A DNA stretch of 21,893 nt. Source: an uncultured Eubacteriales bacterium (GTDB lineage: Bacteria; Bacillota; Clostridia; Oscillospirales; Acutalibacteraceae). Below the pieces are notes generated by a model. That model worked only from the letters and a program-made list of their open reading frames with translations, had not been told where the DNA came from and did no database searches. The DNA is taken from NCBI GenBank assembly GCA_948823415.1, contig CAQKRU010000013.1, positions 1 through 21,893 on the forward strand. Reading direction: 5' to 3'. Positions 15,634 to 21,893 of the stretch are shown here, in pieces; position 1 is the stretch's first letter; every line of letters begins with the position of its first letter. Position numbers and translations under genes: made by a program.

Positions 15634-15981
15634 ATGCCTGGACATAAATTTGAGCGCATTACTGAGGATGTTAAACGCGAGTTAACCGCGATTTTTAGGG
15701 AGTTGAAGGATCCTCGAGTGACGCAAAGCATGATTAGCATTGTGAAGGTTGACGTTAGCAGGGATTTGTCTTTTTGCAAGGTTTATGTGAGCGCGATGGG
15801 CGGCATTGAAATGGCTAAAGAGGCTGTTTTAGGCTTGAAGTCGGCTACTGGATTTATTCGGCACGAACTGGGGGAACGGCTTAAACTCCGGAACACTCCC
15901 GCGCCAGCCTTTTTTGCAACGGATTCTATCGAATATGGCGCGGACCTTTTTAAAAAGCTCGAGAGATTGAAGGATTCTTGA
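15634..15981 (+). CDS. rbfA: Ribosome-binding factor A
   Basis: A 115-residue KH-type protein that assists late 30S maturation, notably of the 16S 5' region. It shows FERITEDVKRELTAIFRELKDPRV at the start, then ISIVKVDVSRDLSFCKVYVS and the closing TPAPAFFATDSIEYGADLFKKLERL, all characteristic. The start is ATG 15634 with GGAGG at 15623-15627. The same frame is open far upstream, but that region is infB in another frame, so the longer version is not real. nrnA starts four bases after its stop. Confidence 0.97.
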   Translation: MPGHKFERITEDVKRELTAIFRELKDPRVTQSMISIVKVDVSRDLSFCKVYVSAMGGIEMAKEAVLGLKSATGFIRHELGERLKLRNTPAPAFFATDSIEYGADLFKKLERLKDS

Positions 15982-15984
15982 TTT

Positions 15985-16944
15985 ATGAGAATAGAAATTA
16001 ACGACATTGCTAAGATTTTGAGGGATAATAACGATTTTTATATTTTGACCCACAAGTCGCCGGACGGCGATACATTGGGCTCTGCTGCTGCGTTATGTCT
16101 TGCTTTGCAAAAGATGAACAAGAGTGCAAAAATTCTTTGCAGCGACGAAATTCCGAAGAAATATGGATTTTTGTTTGAGCATGTTAAGAATCAAAATTTT
16201 GAGCCGGGATATATAATAAGTGTGGACGTTGCGAATACTCAGCTTTTGGGCGATAATCTTTGTTGCTACGCGGATCGTGTTGACTTGTGCATTGATCATC
16301 ATCTGATGAATCAGCAATTTGCGAAGATTTCATATGTGGAAAGTGGCTTTGCTGCTACGGCGGAGATAATTTATGAAATTATAAATGCGCTTGGCGTCAA
16401 TATTGATGCGAATATTGCAAGCTGCATATACACTGGCATTTCTACCGACACTGGATGTTTTCGGCATTCGAACGCTACTTCTCATTCCTACCGGGTGGCT
16501 GCGGATATGATCGACCGCGGTGCCAACGCTTTTGAGATAAATAAAATCATGTTCGACACTAAAAGCTGCGCCAAGCTTAGCCTTGAAAAGATTGCGCTTG
16601 AAAGTTTGAATTTTTTTTGCGGCAATAAAGGTGCGATGATTACCCTTAAAAACGAAGAGATTATGAGTTCTGGCGCTTGTAGCAGCGATTTTGACGGGCT
16701 TTCGGCAATTCCGCGACAAATTGAGGGCGTGCTTATTGGGGTTTTTATAAAAGAAGAGCAAACAGGGATATTTAAAGTCTCGATGCGGACTGATGCGACT
16801 ATTGATGCTTCGAAAATTTGTGCTAATTTTAACGGCGGTGGCCATAGGTGCGCGGCAGGATGCACTATTTGTGGTGATTTGTCTGACGTCAAAAATAGGA
16901 TTATTTCGCAAATTGAGCGCTATCTGCGCGATGTTGAGGGTTAA
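15985..16944 (+). CDS. nrnA: DHH-family phosphoesterase, NrnA-like nanoRNase/pAp phosphatase
   Basis: A 319-residue DHH/DHHA1 protein. Metal-binding motifs are H23 with D27 and D29 (THKSPDGD), D81 (SVDVAN), D104-H105-H106 (IDHH) and D155 (GISTDTG). GGGH at 284-287 in the DHHA1 domain binds substrate. NrnA degrades very short RNAs and dephosphorylates 3'-phosphoadenosine 5'-phosphate. The start is ATG 15985 with AAGGA upstream. Position between rbfA and truB is the usual Firmicute order; only two bases separate its stop codon from truB. Confidence 0.95.
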   Translation: MRIEINDIAKILRDNNDFYILTHKSPDGDTLGSAAALCLALQKMNKSAKILCSDEIPKKYGFLFEHVKNQNFEPGYIISVDVANTQLLGDNLCCYADRVDLCIDHHLMNQQFAKISYVESGFAATAEIIYEIINALGVNIDANIASCIYTGISTDTGCFRHSNATSHSYRVAADMIDRGANAFEINKIMFDTKSCAKLSLEKIALESLNFFCGNKGAMITLKNEEIMSSGACSSDFDGLSAIPRQIEGVLIGVFIKEEQTGIFKVSMRTDATIDASKICANFNGGGHRCAAGCTICGDLSDVKNRIISQIERYLRDVEG

Positions 16945-16946
16945 AG

Positions 16947-17858
16947 ATGAACGGGATAATAATCATAGACAAACCCGAAGATTACACTTCTTTCGACGTT
17001 GTCGCCGTTATGAGAAAACTTTTGGGCGAAAAAAAAGTTGGGCACACCGGCACGTTGGACCCTATGGCAATCGGCGTTTTGCCGATTTTATTGGGGCGAG
17101 CCACGAAACTTCGGGCCTTTTTGCCTATAACCGAAAAAGAATACATCGCAAAAATCAAACTTGGCTTAGTCACAGACACCCTCGATATAACTGGAAAAGT
17201 GCTGCTTTCTTCCGTTTCTACGTGCATTAAAAAAAAGGAATTTCAAACAGCCTTGGAACCGTTTGTTGGAGAAATAGAGCAGCTCCCACCCATGTACTCT
17301 GCCGTGCAAAAGGACGGCGTGCGGCTATATGAGTTTGCGAGAAAAGGCATCGAAGTTGAGCGTTCTCCTCGCAAGGTTGTGATAAACAAACTAGAATTAC
17401 TCCGGTTTGATGAGGCCTTGCAAGAAGGCGAATTATTGATAACTTGCTCCAAAGGTACATATATACGTACTTTATGTGATGATATTGGCAAAAAACTTAG
17501 TTGCGGAGCCGTTTTAGCGGGGTTGCAACGAACCAAAGCTTGTGGATTCAGCTTAAAAGACAGTATAACTCTGGACAAAGCCCGAGAACTTGCGGCTAAT
17601 AACAACCTGCAAAAATATGTCTTGCCTTGCGATTTACCGTTTAAATCTTTCAATGCTGCGAATATTACACTTCCACAAGCAAATAGATTCCGCAATGGTG
17701 GCGCATTAAGCTTAGATAGAGTTTTTTTCAATAATGACCAAGGGCTGATCAACAGCGAGATTGTTCGGCTTTACAGCGCGGAAATTGGCTTTATTGGGCT
17801 TGGGAAAATAAACTTAGAAAAGGGCGAGTTATCGGTAGCTTGTTTAGTTGAAGTTTAA
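16947..17858 (+). CDS. truB: tRNA pseudouridine(55) synthase TruB
   Basis: A 303-residue enzyme that makes pseudouridine 55 in the T-loop of tRNAs. KVGHTGTLDPMAIGVLPI contains catalytic D38; YIAKIKLGLVTDTLDITG and PMYSAVQKDGVRLYEFARKG are conserved downstream boxes, and CSKGTYIRTLCDDIG is the late family motif. A divergent C-terminal RNA-binding region fills about 220-303. The start is ATG 16947, right after nrnA, with GAGGG just upstream. It is the last gene of the operon: a two-way terminator follows where many Firmicutes carry ribF. Confidence 0.97.
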   Translation: MNGIIIIDKPEDYTSFDVVAVMRKLLGEKKVGHTGTLDPMAIGVLPILLGRATKLRAFLPITEKEYIAKIKLGLVTDTLDITGKVLLSSVSTCIKKKEFQTALEPFVGEIEQLPPMYSAVQKDGVRLYEFARKGIEVERSPRKVVINKLELLRFDEALQEGELLITCSKGTYIRTLCDDIGKKLSCGAVLAGLQRTKACGFSLKDSITLDKARELAANNNLQKYVLPCDLPFKSFNAANITLPQANRFRNGGALSLDRVFFNNDQGLINSEIVRLYSAEIGFIGLGKINLEKGELSVACLVEV

Positions 17859-17878
17859 CCGATGCCGCTCAAAAAAAC

Positions 17879-17910
17879 GAGGTTATACTTTTTAGGTATA
17901 GCCTCATTTT
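17879..17910. terminator. Two-way terminator between truB and mpg
   Basis: A 10-bp stem (17879-17888 with 17896-17905, one G-U on the plus strand) closes a 7-base loop. TTTT follows on the plus strand, and seven A at 17871-17877 give a T-run for minus-strand transcripts. It serves both truB and mpg, and its edge overlaps the mpg stop codon. Confidence 0.85.
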
Positions 17911-18412
17911 ATGCTTTGACGAACCGCCATAATTTGTCCCGATATTCAGGAGTAGCGTAATCTATGCCGATCCGCTTTGTCGCATCATAATTAAATCGGC
18001 AGCCGTCATCCTCTATCCACAGCCTTTTTGACGTTACCAAGTCCTCATCATTTAGCGTCCTATCAATGCTAAGAGCTTTTGTCAATTTTCCAGGGCCATC
18101 AAAGCCCTCTACTCCGCGGATCAAAACCGCCTGAGGGAAGTCCTTCTTGCCCGTGACAACATTAAGCAAGTTGTGAATCCCATAGCACAAATAAACGTAA
18201 GCCACTCCCCCGCGCTCATACAGAATTTTCGTCCGTTCAGTTTTGCCCCTATGCGCATGGCAGGCTGTGTCGGATTCACCAAAGTAACTCTCCGTCTCCG
18301 TTATTCTGAGTTTTACCGTTTTGCCGCCAGTTTTTCGGCAAAGCTTCATCCCCAGTAATTTAGGCGCAAGCTCAATCGCACTTAAAGTATAAAAATCCGA
18401 ATTTGTCCTCAT
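17909..18412 (-). CDS. mpg: DNA-3-methyladenine glycosylase (AAG/MPG family), compact form
   Basis: A 167-residue base-excision repair glycosylase that removes alkylated purines. RITETESYFGESDTACHAHRGKTERT holds the catalytic glutamate (E39) and its usual surroundings; AYVYLCYGIHNLLNVV (71-86) and AVLIRGVEG follow, then GPGKLTKALSID and RIGIDYA. It is clearly shorter than typical relatives of about 195 residues: roughly 20 residues are missing between VLIRGVEG and GPGKLTKAL, and the protein stops right after WRFVKA. The core motifs are intact, so it may be functional. The start is ATG 18412; AAGGAG lies 12 bases upstream. It sits beyond the rpsR terminator with no clear promoter, so read-through may supply it. 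Confidence 0.92.
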   Translation of the reverse strand: MRTNSDFYTLSAIELAPKLLGMKLCRKTGGKTVKLRITETESYFGESDTACHAHRGKTERTKILYERGGVAYVYLCYGIHNLLNVVTGKKDFPQAVLIRGVEGFDGPGKLTKALSIDRTLNDEDLVTSKRLWIEDDGCRFNYDATKRIGIDYATPEYRDKLWRFVKA

Positions 18413-18432
18413 TTGCTTAATATGCTCCTTTT

Positions 18433-18471
18433 GGTATAAAAATACGCAGCAACTTATATTAAGTCACTGCG
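18433..18471 (-). terminator. Terminator of rpsF-ssb-rpsR
   Basis: On the minus strand 18471-18461 pairs with 18455-18445 over 11 bp, including two G-U pairs, around a 5-base loop, and is followed by TATTTTTAT. It begins 19 bases after the rpsR stop. Confidence 0.85.
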
Positions 18472-18489
18472 CACAAATTCAAAAATAAA

Positions 18490-18744
18490 TTAATCGTTGC
18501 TAAAAGGCAATAAAGCTAAATGGCGGGCCCGCTTAATCGCTTGAGTCAACCCGCGTTGATGGCAAGCGCAAGTACCGGTAACTCTTCTAGGAAGAATCTT
18601 AGCCCGCTCCGAGATAAACCGCCGCAACATCGCAGCGTCCTTATAATCAATCTGCGTAACCTTTTCAGAGCAAAAAGCGCAAATTTTTTTTCTTCCTCTG
18701 CGCGCGCCCATCCGGCGGCCTTCTTTTTCTACTTTTTCAGCCAT
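18490..18744 (-). CDS. rpsR: Ribosomal protein S18 (zinc-ligand type)
   Basis: An 84-residue 30S platform protein that pairs with S6. The core IDYKDAAMLRRFISERAKILPRRVTGTC and the closing IKRARHLALLPF are diagnostic. CAFC (22-25) with a later TCACHQR suggests the cysteine-containing, zinc-binding form found in many Clostridia. The start is ATG 18744 with AAGGAGGAGG upstream. It lies 39 bases after ssb, in the standard rpsF-ssb-rpsR order, and ends at a strong terminator. rplI is not adjacent. Confidence 0.97.
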   Translation of the reverse strand: MAEKVEKEGRRMGARRGRKKICAFCSEKVTQIDYKDAAMLRRFISERAKILPRRVTGTCACHQRGLTQAIKRARHLALLPFSND

Positions 18745-18783
18745 TAAAACAACCTCCTCCTTCTTATTTAAATTTCAAAAAGC

Positions 18784-19251
18784 CTAAAACGGCAAATCAT
18801 CATCAGTTGGGATTTCCTTAAAGTCATCGTCACTACCATTTTCAAAAGACGGTGCAGGCTCGCCCTGGCGTTGATAAGTCTCTCCACCTGTTGAGTTAGC
18901 GTTACCAAAATCGCCTCGATTAGCCCCATCTCGCTTAGCTTCTGCAAAATGAACGTTGCTCGCAACCACTTCAAAAGCCTTCCTGTTGTTGCCGTCTTTG
19001 TCTTGATAAGTGCGAGTCTGAATAGAGCCCTCAACCGCAACTAGCTGGCCTTTTGTAAAATATTTCGTAACAAATTCCGCAGTGTTACGCCAAGCAACAA
19101 TATCAATAAAATCCGTAATGCGCTCCGTGCCCGCCTTAGCGTAAGACCGATTAACCGCCAAAGTAAAGCTAGTAACAGCCACGCCATTTGATGTATGCCG
19201 AAGCTCAGGGTCAGCCGTTAGCCGCCCCATCAAAACTACATTATTCAGCAT
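18784..19251 (-). CDS. ssb: Single-stranded DNA-binding protein
   Basis: A 155-residue SSB. Residues 1-105 form the OB fold, with MLNNVVLMGRLTADPELRHTSNGVAVTSF, then FIDIVAWRNTAEFVTKYFTKGQLVAVEGSIQTRTY. A flexible Gly/Asn/Glu-rich linker leads to the acidic tail DDDLPF, the docking peptide for replication and repair partners. The start is ATG 19251, and GGAGG lies inside the end of rpsF. The two genes overlap by 11 bases, suggesting translational coupling. Confidence 0.97.
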   Translation of the reverse strand: MLNNVVLMGRLTADPELRHTSNGVAVTSFTLAVNRSYAKAGTERITDFIDIVAWRNTAEFVTKYFTKGQLVAVEGSIQTRTYQDKDGNNRKAFEVVASNVHFAEAKRDGANRGDFGNANSTGGETYQRQGEPAPSFENGSDDDFKEIPTDDDLPF

Positions 19252-19567
19252 TAGAATCAGAAGCCTCCTTATTTTTCTCTTTCTTAACTATCAAAGAACG
19301 AAGGATTCCATCGGTGATCTTATAGATACGATCCAACTCAGAAGGAAAACTCGGTCCGCAAGTAAAGTCAAAAAGAACGTAATGACCTTCTGTCTCTTTG
19401 TTAATCGGATAAGCAAGCCTTTTTCTGCCCCATTCGTCAACAGCGTCAAGAGTAGCATTTTTTTCAATAAGCTCTTTAAACTTTTGAACCAACGCCGCAA
19501 CAGCATCGTCACCATTTTTTACAGAAAAAACAATAACCGTCTCGTAAGCATTCTTAATCTCAGACAT
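19241..19567 (-). CDS. rpsF: Ribosomal protein S6
   Basis: A 108-residue 30S protein that forms a heterodimer with S18. KNAYETVIVFSVKNGDDAVAALVQKFKELI, DEWGRKRLAYPINKETEGHYVLFDFTC and the SELDRIYKITDGILRSLIV end are typical. The start is ATG 19567, because AAGGAGGTG lies eight bases upstream; a longer frame reaching 19618 would run through the structured leader. A Lys/Glu/Ser-rich tail is normal. It is first in the rpsF-ssb-rpsR operon. Confidence 0.97.
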   Translation of the reverse strand: MSEIKNAYETVIVFSVKNGDDAVAALVQKFKELIEKNATLDAVDEWGRKRLAYPINKETEGHYVLFDFTCGPSFPSELDRIYKITDGILRSLIVKKEKNKEASDSNAE

Positions 19568-19579
19568 ATATAGCACCTC

Positions 19580-19667
19580 CTTTTGGACATTAGACCCCGG
19601 CAAAACAGCTGCTCGCACAAGCTAGGCCGGAGTAAGGATGTAACATCAAAAAATATGAAAATTACTA
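19580..19667 (-). ncRNA. Candidate S6:S18 ribosomal leader (5' UTR of rpsF)
   Basis: A 7-bp GC-rich stem (19632-19626 with 19601-19595 on the minus strand) encloses a 24-base region containing a small AGCT/AGCT or GCT/AGC hairpin. It lies between the rpsF promoter and its ribosome binding site. S6-S18 complexes bind such leaders to autoregulate in several bacteria. I cannot confirm the conserved protein-binding bulge, so the family assignment rests on position and shape. Confidence 0.4.
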
Positions 19668-19673
19668 ATATCA

Positions 19674-19702
19674 AGTATACCAATTTTTCGCACAAACGTC
19701 AA
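19674..19702 (-). promoter_or_regulatory. Promoter of rpsF-ssb-rpsR
   Basis: Minus strand TTGACG (19697-19702) and TATACT (19674-19679) are 17 bases apart, with TGG before the -10. The predicted start is near 19667, leaving a leader of about 100 bases. Confidence 0.88.
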
Positions 19703-19827
19703 GGGCCAAACAAAAATTAATGCATCAACTGCGTTTAATGTCACAACAAAGCGAATTTTGTTTTAATCACCACTTTAAACGGCCACCTCATATAATGTAA
19801 AAAAGACGTAAAGGCGAGGGTTAAAGT

Positions 19828-20319
19828 ATGTTAAAAGAGGTTAAATATGACAGAGAAAAGGCATTGGAATATGCAAAAGAATGGGCATTTAAGCGCAACC
19901 CAAAGTATTTGAACTTTGAAAAAATTGGCGGCGACTGCACAAGCTACGTCTCACAGTGCATCTACGCAGGGTGCGGCGTAATGAACTACACCCCGATATA
20001 CGGCTGGTACTACAAAAGCAGTTACGATAGATCGCCGTCCTGGAGCGGTGTTGAGTTTTTATATAATTTTCTAATCGATAACAAAGCCACAGGCCCATTT
20101 GGAATAGAGTCAGCCATAACAAATATCGAGCCGGCAGATATAATCCAGCTTGGCAACAGCGACGGCCAATTTTACCACAATGTGATTATAAATAAAATCG
20201 AAAAAAATAAAGTTTTTGTGAGTGCCCATAGCGAAGACTCCTATATGCGCCCGCTAAATACTTATGATTTCGACAAACTGAGGTTTATTCATATAATTGG
20301 CGCAAGAAAATATTTTTAA
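19828..20319 (+). CDS. Amidase_6-like cysteine hydrolase domain protein
   Basis: A 163-residue stand-alone domain resembling the putative amidase family Amidase_6, an NlpC/P60-like fold. YDREKALEYAKEWAFKRNPKYLNF (7-30) and GGDCTSYVSQCIYAGCGVM (34-52) are its signatures. C37 is the likely nucleophile, with H117 (FYHNVII) and H134 (SAHSED) as candidate partners. Relatives usually carry a signal peptide or are attached to wall-binding domains; I see neither, so location and substrate are uncertain. The start is ATG 19828 with GAGGG seven bases upstream. A TATAAT at 19791-19796 may be its -10, but the -35 is poor. The small gene at 20386 follows 66 bases later. Confidence 0.85.
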   Translation: MLKEVKYDREKALEYAKEWAFKRNPKYLNFEKIGGDCTSYVSQCIYAGCGVMNYTPIYGWYYKSSYDRSPSWSGVEFLYNFLIDNKATGPFGIESAITNIEPADIIQLGNSDGQFYHNVIINKIEKNKVFVSAHSEDSYMRPLNTYDFDKLRFIHIIGARKYF

Positions 20320-20385
20320 AATCTTTTGGCATAAAATTTTTCAAACAGTAAAAACTAATCTCATCTTCAAGCGGAGGTGGTTTTT

Positions 20386-20580
20386 ACGGTTAACAACAAC
20401 AAAAATATCTCGAATATTCCGGTCAGCCTGTCTATGGTGGCAGAGCAAACCAGCGATGCAATCGAATATTTTGGCACGTTATCTCCAGACGAACAGCAAG
20501 AAATCATAAATTACACGCATACACTTCAGTCAAACCAAGGCGCAGAAAATTACTCAAGCAAATTTTCTTCCTTCTTATAA
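20386..20580 (+). CDS. Small conserved-type protein of 64 residues with an apparent ACG start
   Basis: The strong site GGAGGTG (20373-20379) is followed, eight bases after GGAGG, by ACG at 20386, then VNNNKNISNIPVSLSMVAEQ. The alternatives are GTG at 20377, which overlaps the binding site itself, and ATG 20434, which has no site and would remove the conserved-looking start. The sequence (IPVSLSMVAEQTSDAIEYFG, then LSPDEQQEIINYTHTLQS) resembles, from memory, small Clostridial proteins with a short hydrophobic helix followed by an EEQ..I..HTH segment; function unknown. No membrane segment. It converges on and overlaps the acetyltransferase gene by six bases. An ATG-to-ACG change or true ACG initiation are both possible. 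Confidence 0.65.
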   Translation, partial: TVNNNKNISNIPVSLSMVAEQTSDAIEYFGTLSPDEQQEIINYTHTLQSNQGAENYSSKFSSFL

Positions 20581-20988
20581 ATATTTTACAAAAAAGTACT
20601 TTGTCAGTTTTGGATTACTCTTGTTTTCTCGCACAAATTCCAGCTCAAAGCCACAATTCTTATAAAAACCAGGGGCCTGAAACGCATTTGTAACAAGATT
20701 AATATTGTTAAATCCCCTGCCGCTAAAGCATCTTACCACGTGATCTATAAGCTTTTTGCCAATGCCTCTTCCTCTGCACTCTTTTTTAACGACCAAATTA
20801 TTGATCGTAACTTCAGCGTAATAACTAAAGCCAGTCAAGTAGCCCACAATTTTACCGTTTTCTTTTGCAACAAAACTAAATTTTTTAAAATTGTACTCAA
20901 CTTCATTTTCTTTGTCATATTCCGTAAGCAGTTTATCCGCAATTTTATCAATATCCTCAAAATTTTCTACATATTCGACCGTTACCAT
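20575..20988 (-). CDS. GNAT-family N-acetyltransferase
   Basis: A 137-residue protein with the GNAT fold. VEYNFKKFSFVAKENGKIVGYLTGF supplies the central strands, INNLVVKKECRGRGIGKKLIDHVV contains the acetyl-CoA pyrophosphate loop R72-G-R-G-I-G77, and NAFQAPGFYKNCGFE (101-115) is the typical C-terminal motif before the last strands. It transfers an acetyl group to an unidentified amine. The start is ATG 20988 with GGTGGA upstream. It lies 64 bases downstream of luxS in the same direction, with no clear terminator or strong promoter between, so shared transcription is possible. Its 3' end overlaps the convergent small gene. Confidence 0.9.
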   Translation of the reverse strand: MVTVEYVENFEDIDKIADKLLTEYDKENEVEYNFKKFSFVAKENGKIVGYLTGFSYYAEVTINNLVVKKECRGRGIGKKLIDHVVRCFSGRGFNNINLVTNAFQAPGFYKNCGFELEFVRENKSNPKLTKYFFVKYL

Positions 20989-21052
20989 TTTTATCCACCA
21001 TTAACTATTAAAATTTTTATAAGAATTAAAGCACAACCTAAATTCAGATACC

Positions 21053-21511
21053 TTACACTTTATAAGCCAGATCTTCTACTTGCCAGTTTTTCAAAATAGG
21101 AATCATCCTTTTAGCGTACTGTTTCGCGGCGTTTACGTCGTGGCACAGATAATTCCCGCATTCAGCTTTATAACTCCCGGGCAAAGGCCCCTCAAAATTT
21201 GCAATATAGTCCATGGCATCTTTGACTAAATCTAGCACCTTTTGATGAGAAATCCCCCTAACCAGCAGATAAAACCCAGTCCTGCAGCCCATCGGCCCGG
21301 CATAGACTATATTCTTGCCGCACGCACTATTTCTCACAAAAGTAGCCAAAAGATGCTCAAAGCTGTGCAGGCCGGCGTCCTCCAAAAAAGGCGGGGTGTT
21401 CGGCTTTACCATGCGTATATCGTAGGTTACAATATCGTCGTCGACCCGAGAAATATACATTCCCTGCGATATCTTTGTGTGGTCAACTTTAAAACTCTCG
21501 ATTTTATCCAT
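21053..21511 (-). CDS. luxS: S-ribosylhomocysteine lyase LuxS
   Basis: A 152-residue metalloenzyme that splits S-ribosylhomocysteine into homocysteine and DPD, the precursor of autoinducer-2. The metal site is H49-x-x-E52-H53 (LHSFEHLLA) plus C123 (NYLCHD). C76 in GPMGCRTGFYL is the catalytic cysteine and E52 the general base. VKPNTPPFLEDAGLHS and the C-terminal MIPILKNWQVEDLAYKV fit the family, with normal length. The start is ATG 21511 with GAGAGG seven bases upstream; a frame reaching 21553 overlaps the ppk1 end and is unlikely. It starts 31 bases after ppk1, probably the same transcript. mtnN is not seen in the window. Confidence 0.96.
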   Translation of the reverse strand: MDKIESFKVDHTKISQGMYISRVDDDIVTYDIRMVKPNTPPFLEDAGLHSFEHLLATFVRNSACGKNIVYAGPMGCRTGFYLLVRGISHQKVLDLVKDAMDYIANFEGPLPGSYKAECGNYLCHDVNAAKQYAKRMIPILKNWQVEDLAYKV

Positions 21512-21542
21512 AAAAGTGCCTCTCGCTTTCGCTGTTTTAATA

Positions 21543-21893
21543 TTACTCGACACGCTGCTCCAAGCTAGCCAGGCGCTGCTTTGCCTCTTTCAAAAAATAC
21601 TGCTGGCTGTTCACCTTGTTTTTGCCGCGCATATCGAGCTTTGAATATTCCGTACTGGAATTTTGAATTTTGGCGTTGGTGGTGTCCTTTAGCATCACGG
21701 TTAAAATATCGTCAATTCTCAATTTTATCTGCTCATCATCTATCGGAAAGGCCAATTCCACGCGCTTGTCAAGGTTCCTGGGCATCAGGTCCGCGCTGCC
21801 GATGAATATTTGCGCATTCCCACCACAGCAAAATTTGTAAATCCGGCTATGCTCCAAAAACTGCCCCACAATGCTCCGAACGCTGATGTTCTC
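21543..21893 (-). CDS. ppk1: Polyphosphate kinase 1, C-terminal part (cut by window edge)
   Basis: The last 116 residues of polyphosphate kinase, which reversibly builds polyphosphate from ATP. The frame is open to the window end, reading ENISVRSIVGQFLEHSRIYKF, then GSADLMPRNLDKRVELAFPI; both are hallmarks of the PPK1 C-terminal domain. The remaining sequence is the usual helical tail with YSKLD and many charged residues. The start and the catalytic histidines lie beyond the window. luxS follows 31 bases after the stop in the same direction. Confidence 0.93.
   Translation of the reverse strand, partial: ENISVRSIVGQFLEHSRIYKFCCGGNAQIFIGSADLMPRNLDKRVELAFPIDDEQIKLRIDDILTVMLKDTTNAKIQNSSTEYSKLDMRGKNKVNSQQYFLKEAKQRLASLEQRVE

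Noticed and set aside
21512..21553. Extended luxS start at 21553
   Set aside because: The extra 14 residues overlap the ppk1 stop region and do not fit the LuxS N-terminus; ATG 21511 has GAGAGG upstream.

Overview
The window looks like a chromosomal segment of a low-GC Firmicute, most likely of class Clostridia. Supporting signs are an IspH-ribosomal S1 fusion protein, a rimP-nusA-ylxR-ylxQ-infB-rbfA-nrnA-truB run, an rpsF-ssb-rpsR operon, a zinc-type S18, strong GGAGG ribosome binding sites, TTG starts and the standard genetic code (TGA is used as a stop). It is almost entirely core housekeeping DNA. I see no prophage, insertion sequence, CRISPR array or defence island.

Layout. Positions 1-410 hold a leftward promoter at the window edge and an initiator tRNA-fMet (minus) with its own promoter and terminator. 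An AT-rich gap precedes two plus-strand genes: an unfamiliar 542-residue Rossmann-fold protein and an AEC-family permease with a terminator-like hairpin in its leader. From 3555 to 10583 the minus strand reads xre regulator, valS, ruvX, ispH-rpsA fusion, rplS, lepB, with clear sigma-A type promoters before valS, ispH-rpsA and rplS. From 10763 to 17858 the plus strand carries the nusA-infB operon, with a strong promoter and a leader terminator before rimP. A two-way terminator separates truB from a minus-strand block of rpsF, ssb, rpsR and a compact 3-methyladenine DNA glycosylase. The right end has accessory-looking genes: a signal-less Amidase_6-like protein, a 64-residue small protein whose ribosome binding site points to an ACG codon, a GNAT acetyltransferase, luxS and the 3' end of ppk1.

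Functionally the window is dominated by translation and RNA metabolism: ribosomal proteins S1-like, S6, S18 and L19, IF-2, NusA, RimP, RbfA, TruB, ValRS, NrnA, YlxR/YlxQ and tRNA-fMet. DNA maintenance (RuvX, SSB, Mpg), protein export (LepB), isoprenoid synthesis (IspH), methyl-cycle detoxification (LuxS) and polyphosphate metabolism (Ppk1) are added. The most interesting signals are regulatory RNAs in front of rimP, rplS, rpsF and the permease gene, the apparent ACG start, and the orphan Rossmann protein. I did not find a convincing novel multi-gene system.
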